NCBI GenBank assembly: GCA_950022295.1
Contig: OX465596.1
Location: 127,886,501-127,950,500 of the forward strand
DNA: 64,000 nucleotides
DNA from: Bromus sterilis
Lineage: Eukaryota > Streptophyta > Magnoliopsida > Poales > Poaceae
Direction of reading: 5' to 3'
Positions 59,416 to 64,000 of this stretch are shown in pieces. The notes beneath the pieces are model-generated. The model was not told where the DNA came from and did no database searches. It worked only from the letters and a program-made list of their open reading frames with translations. Position 1 is the first letter of the stretch, and the number at the start of each line of letters is the position of its first letter. The translations under genes were made by a program, and so were the position numbers.

Positions 59416-60039
59416 TATCGGGACCCGGGGTTAGCGTATGCAAGTCCCGCTACGACATAGTCATATGGAGAGCCGAGAACCGTACCCACTTGTCTAAGCA
59501 GACAAGGCCAAGCACAAAACATTCTCGGAAAGCATCGTACGTGAGGGGAATCCCATCCAGGTCGGATGATCAACTGAGATGGGTCCTCATCGTCCGCACA
59601 CAAGTCTAAAGATATGGGTGATGAACTCCCATATTCACAGACAAGTCGCCTCAACCATACTATCGACTATCTCATAACTCTTACATAGACTTACTCCAGC
59701 CCGATCACTTAGTCGGGGTCTAGGGCGGGCTCGATCATACCACAAAGTGTGCACGAGACAGAGTCTCGAGCAATCGCATCGCGATGCCCCAAGCTGCGCA
59801 CATCTAAGGGCCACTTGGTTTATGAAAGACCGCCATCCAGATCACAACTAAGGTTTTGAAAACCCATACAAAGACATGTATGTTATAAACATACACGCAA
59901 CACAAATGCCTTGTATGAACAGCAGGTATCATTTCAATTCTCTGCAAAGTATACATTTTATTAATAACTCTCACAGAGTGCATATAGAGATCACAAGCAT
60001 GTGATCCAACATTACAACAAACAAGCGGAAGAAAAGTAG
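59416..60039 (-). repeat. Element D 5' LTR, R/U5 part
   Basis: Contains the U5 hairpin CGAGAC/GTCTCG (59754-59768), palindrome GCATCGCGATGC (59776-59787) and the poly(A)-side hairpin (59989-60006). Cut at 60039 by solo LTR I; bases 60035-60039 (AGTAG) are the left duplication. Confidence 0.9.
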
Positions 60040-63000
60040 TGTCACAACCCTAGTTTTGGTATGTGCTTTTATTATTAGAATAATTGCATCATGTTTAAAT
60101 TCCTTGGTTTAATAATTGAGGATTTGGAAAAGCCTCAAAAAGAAATTTAAATAAAAGGCCAGATAAAAAGTTTTTCCAAAATTCCTCCAAACAATTTTGA
60201 AAAGTCCTATAAATGAGTATGATCATTTTAAAAATGATTTGGAGTCAAACCCATACTCCTGGATTTTTCAAATATTCAAACAGAGGCTTGGAAATTAAAT
60301 TTAAATGCTATTTGAATTGAAATTCAAATGTTTTGAATTTCAAAAATCTCCAAAACTTGGGAGTGACTAGTACTAGGTCACATATGTCCAAGATAATTAA
60401 TTGGGGGTTTATAAAAATGTTTGGGTATTTTATCCAATACAAAACAAATATAACAGAAAGCAGAAAAAGGAAAAATAAACAAAAGGGCCGAAGCCACCCA
60501 CCTCCCTTGCCTCCGGCCCACCTGGCCCAAACGCGGCAGAAGCCGGCCCAGCCTGCCAGGGGCAGGGGCGTCTTCAACCTCTGCCTTCTGGCAGAGGCGT
60601 GGAGCGCCTGCTCGCCGCGGCTGCCACGTCCAGCTCGCTCGGGAGGCCCCCTCGTCCCTATCGAACCGCCGTGGAGACCCCCGTGCTCATCCCTTCCTTC
60701 CCCCCCTGGAAACCACTCTCCTCTCTCTCCAGTGCGAATCCGCAAGGACCCGAGCGCCCCGGAGTTCACCGACGAGCACCACCACGGCCACCGGCCTCCC
60801 CTCGCCGCGCCCAGCTGTCCAGGACGTCCGCCGCACTCATCTTCGTCTCCTAGCGCACTCAATTCGAGCGGAGAAGCTCCGTGGACGACGCCCGTGTCAA
60901 GTTCTTCCACCGCGGCATTCGAGCTCCGGCGAGGAATTGGACGGCCACCGCTGCATCTCCGGCCTCCTCATCAACGCCGTCGCCCTCACGGTGAGCGTCC
61001 GCTCAATTTTCCTCTAGCCCGTGCTCCCCCTCGTGCCTCGTCGCCGTTTCCCACGCAGCAGAGCTCCGGCCGCCGCGGGCCTGCTCGTCCACGCGCAGCC
61101 GGCGCCCCCTTGTCCGCCCAAGTGCCTCCCCTTGACGCGCGCGTGTGAGAGGGCCCGTTTGGTGCCCTCCCCGTGCCATCCCGTGGCCGGGAGGCCACTC
61201 CGGCGACCCCTCCGCCGTGTCCCGTGGCTGCCGGCGGCTAAACGCCGGCCGGCCTGGCTAACCACCCCCCTAATCCCCTCTCTCTCTCACTGACGGGTGG
61301 GACCCAGCCCCCCCTAATCCCCTTTTAAACTTAATTAAAACGAGATTAACCCCAGAGTGGATGACAGATGGGCCCCGCGTGTCAGTTTGACCAGTCAGCG
61401 CCCTGACGTCATCATGATGTCATGCTTGCGCAATAAATCCCTTTTCTTTTAATAGAATTTCCAGAAAATGCTTAAATCTTTGAAATTCAATAACTTTTTA
61501 TCCATAACTCCAAATCAAATAAATTATATATGAAAAATCATCAGAAAAATTCAAGGATTCCAAATATCATACTTTCATGGATGAAAAACACATCTATGAT
61601 GATGAACCAGTAGCATTTAGCTATATGGCTTATTTGGAATAATTCAAAATAAATGTTTAAATCATTTCAAATTAAATCTTTGCAATGCCAACCTTATCAC
61701 ATGAACATCAGAGGCAATTCATACACATGACCACATGAATTACCATATCCAAACATTAGCAAATGCAACTTGGGCTAAATTGAACCACATTTGGAGTTTG
61801 AATTTGAATTTCTTATTCAAATCAACTTCAATTAAATTGTTACAAATTAAACATAGATCACATCAGTACCATGCCATGTTTCATTCTTGAATGTGCATTG
61901 CAATGTGATGTTTATACTTTGTTGTCTCGGTGTTTGCTTCTTCTCGATAGATCCATCGCCGGACGTAGTCCCTGTTTTCTCCGAAGAGTGGCACCCCCCG
62001 AGTCTCGACAATAAGGCAAACCCCCTTTGATCATATCTATAAAAACCCAATTTCCCTCTTGTTCTCTTATGCATGTTTAGGTGATTCACATGTTACCGTT
62101 CTTCCGCTAGTTGAACCCATCCTTTGCATGACCTATCCTTGCTACCAAAGTATTAAGCAAACCTCAACCTAGCAGATACAAGATTGTTTGTACTCATCAT
62201 GTGGCCCTTCATCCATGATATGCTATGCCATGCTAGAGTTGTTTGCAATGAAGTTGATCCATCTGGGTGATGTATCGGGATGGTAGTGAACACATGCAAC
62301 AAGGTGGTAACGTGTTGATGAAGTCACCCTAAAATAAGTGAACAATGAGAGGTTGTGTAGGATTACACAGTGGGTTGTCTCATTTACACTGCCCTAGGCC
62401 CCGAGTTCTTGTGTTGTGATCCAAGACACAGATTACTACCACATGTTGGGCTCATTGACCCCTCTCGACCTATTAACTCACCCCGACTAGGGTCCAGGAT
62501 TCGCATGGGTTAACTTAATTCTATTTGCTTTCATAACGTAGCACGGTTTTAGGCAAGCGCAGCACCATCCGTCGAGGTGGGCTTGTCGGACCGTCCATAC
62601 ATCGTCTGGGTCCTGAACGGAAACCCCAGCCGGATTCCCGATTGGGGTGCAACTCAGATAGGCGATTCCCTGGACTAGAGTTGGAGCCGTGAGGTAAGTG
62701 TCGTGGTACTATCCTCGCCGACACCGCTTGAAGGTGACGAGTTATAGGCGGTAAGTGGTAGCTACGTATGTGAAGAAGTACACCCTTGCAAGGTTAATGA
62801 ACTATTCGAATAGCCGTGTCCGCGGTTATGGACTACTTGGAGATCTTTACTTGATTATTAGACAACTCAAATGGATACTCTAAAAATCTCAAGATAAGTG
62901 TGAGTGCTTTGGATTGCTTCCTCGTGGGGAAGTCGAGGAAGGATCCATGGTTGCGTATTGATGTGGTGATCAAGATTAGATGGACTCGTGTGCGCCTCTC

Positions 63001-63961
63001 ATCTCAACTCTATGTAGTCGTAGTACAGAATAGCCAAGTCAAAGCTTTCTGCATTACAACCCCACTTGCCTTTACCTTGGTACTTGAGCATGAGTAGTAT
63101 AGTTCTGACGTAAGTCTTGCTGAGTACGACTTTGTACTCACGTTTGCTTATTCTATGTTTTAGAGACGAGACCACTGACCCTGATGGTGGTTTTCCCCTT
63201 CAAGCTCGACATCGACGAAGTTATGTAGTCCCAGACAGCAACCTGGTCCCTTTGGAGGGTCGTTGTGTTTTCTTAAAGGCTTCTTAAGCCATTTGTTAAC
63301 CTTGTCTTTACTAAGACATAATTTGCTTCCGTTGTTGTATGATGTAATGTTGGATCACAGTGATGTGATCTCTGCTTGTAACACTAATATATCTGCTCTG
63401 TTTAGCAGATGCAATAAAGCTATGAGTTTGTAGAGTTCATGTTATCTTACCTGCTGTTATACACTTGGCATGCATGCTGCGTGTATGTTTATATCGTGCA
63501 TGTCATGTGTGGGGTTCGATACCTTAGTTGTGTTCTCGCCGGCGGTCTTTTATACACCAAGTGGCCCTTAGATGTGCGCAGCTTGGGGCATCGCGATACG
63601 ATTGCTCGTGACTTTGTCACGTGGCACACTTTGTAGTATGATTGAGCCTGCCCGAGACCCCGACTAAGAGATCGGGCTGGAGTCTGTTTATGTAAGTGTT
63701 AGGATTCAATCGATAATATGGTTGAGGCGACTTGTCTATGAGTATGGGATTTCACCACCCATAATCATTTAGACTTGTGAGCGGGCGATGGGGACCCATC
63801 ACAGTTGATCATCCGGCCTGGATGGGATGCCCCTCACGTTCGAGCTTTCCGAGAGTGTCTTGTACTTGGCCTTGTCTGCTTAGACAAGTGGGTATGGCTC
63901 TCCGATCTTCATATGATTGAATTGTGACTGGAATTACATACGCAAACTACGGGTCCCGACA
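60040..63961 (+). mobile_element. Solo LTR I of a Tekay-type element
   Basis: 3922 bp, TGTCACAACCC to CCCGACA, with the perfect duplication AGTAG (60035-60039, 63962-63966). D LTR sequence rejoins exactly after it. Related to the A and B LTRs but clearly a separate lineage. It has a GC-rich block at 60490-61260 with a 271-residue sense frame (60333-61148) and donor-like GTGAGC at 60991. The poly(A)-side hairpin is at 63353-63370; the U5 palindrome has one change (63588-63599), with hairpin CGTGAC/GTCACG (63607-63621). Nothing internal remains, as expected after LTR-LTR recombination. Confidence 0.95.
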
Positions 63962-63966
63962 AGTAG

Positions 63967-64000
63967 GTCTGAGTACAGACAAGTTTAACAAATGGCTTAA
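63967..64000 (-). repeat. Element D 5' LTR, continuation to the window edge
   Basis: GTCTGAGTACAGACAAG... matches LTR A at about 2697 and B (reversed) at about 33000-32950, showing that the D LTR continues to the right beyond the window. Confidence 0.85.

Larger units (their letters stand above)
53420..64000 (-). mobile_element. Tekay-clade Ty3 retrotransposon D, 5' part
   Basis: Minus-strand relative of B. Its 5' LTR runs from beyond the right edge to 59416, interrupted by solo LTR I (60040-63961). Primer site 59411-59400, leader, ORF0 58995-58216, spacer with the CACTA element (53602-57964), gag start at 53515. Everything downstream of the first about 32 gag codons is lost at the junction with H. 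Confidence 0.88.

Noticed and set aside
1..64000. CRISPR arrays, operons, ribosome binding sites or other bacterial features
   Set aside because: No regularly spaced repeats and no bacterial gene organisation; the content is entirely plant transposable elements.

Overview
This is a piece of a large, repeat-filled plant nuclear genome, most likely a pooid grass (wheat, barley or oat relatives). The reasons are a BARE/Angela-type Copia element, several Tekay-clade (chromovirus) Ty3 elements with LTRs of about 4 kb and tRNA-Met primer sites, a plant L1-type LINE and a CACTA transposon. I see no ordinary host gene, rRNA, tRNA gene or CRISPR. The species cannot be fixed from sequence reading alone. 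Letters A to I below are my own labels for elements.

The window is a nest of insertions that can be ordered from their target-site duplications (TSDs). The outermost layer on the left and centre is G, a Tekay-type LTR on + (48083-52758, its start lying beyond the left edge). G was hit by Copia element F on - (everything up to 48077). F was hit four times or more: by Ty3 element E (-, up to 16968), itself hit by Tekay element A (-, 2066-15117, TSD CCAGG); by a LINE (+, 18650-26108, 15-bp TSD); and by a C-family solo LTR (-, 28491-46925, TSD GAGTG), itself hit by Tekay element B (+, 29571-43643). G also carries a second C-family solo LTR (+, 48526-52324).

The right part is Tekay element D (-, 53420 to the right edge), cut short in gag. 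D contains a CACTA element (53602-57964, TSD AAA) and, in its 5' LTR, a clean solo LTR called I (60040-63961, TSD AGTAG). A small orphan LTR piece, H (52759-53419), separates G from D.

The observations I rate highest are these. (1) A 259-residue open frame lies between the primer site and gag in Tekay elements B and D; it is the same length and intact in both, although the two copies differ at about 49 residues and gag-pol is broken. (2) The U5 region of all Tekay LTRs here has a 12-bp palindrome next to a hairpin whose stem changes in a compensating way, and a second hairpin sits before the poly(A) signal. (3) The CACTA element carries collinear, intron-containing pieces of a plant O-fucosyltransferase gene. 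(4) The GC-rich block of the LTRs ends in a conserved GTGAGC donor-like site, and a strong acceptor-like site precedes the gag ATG, which suggests a spliced, plant-gene-like transcript. (5) Element B is young by its LTRs but has an altered reverse transcriptase catalytic box, five in-frame stops and a rearranged 5' end.
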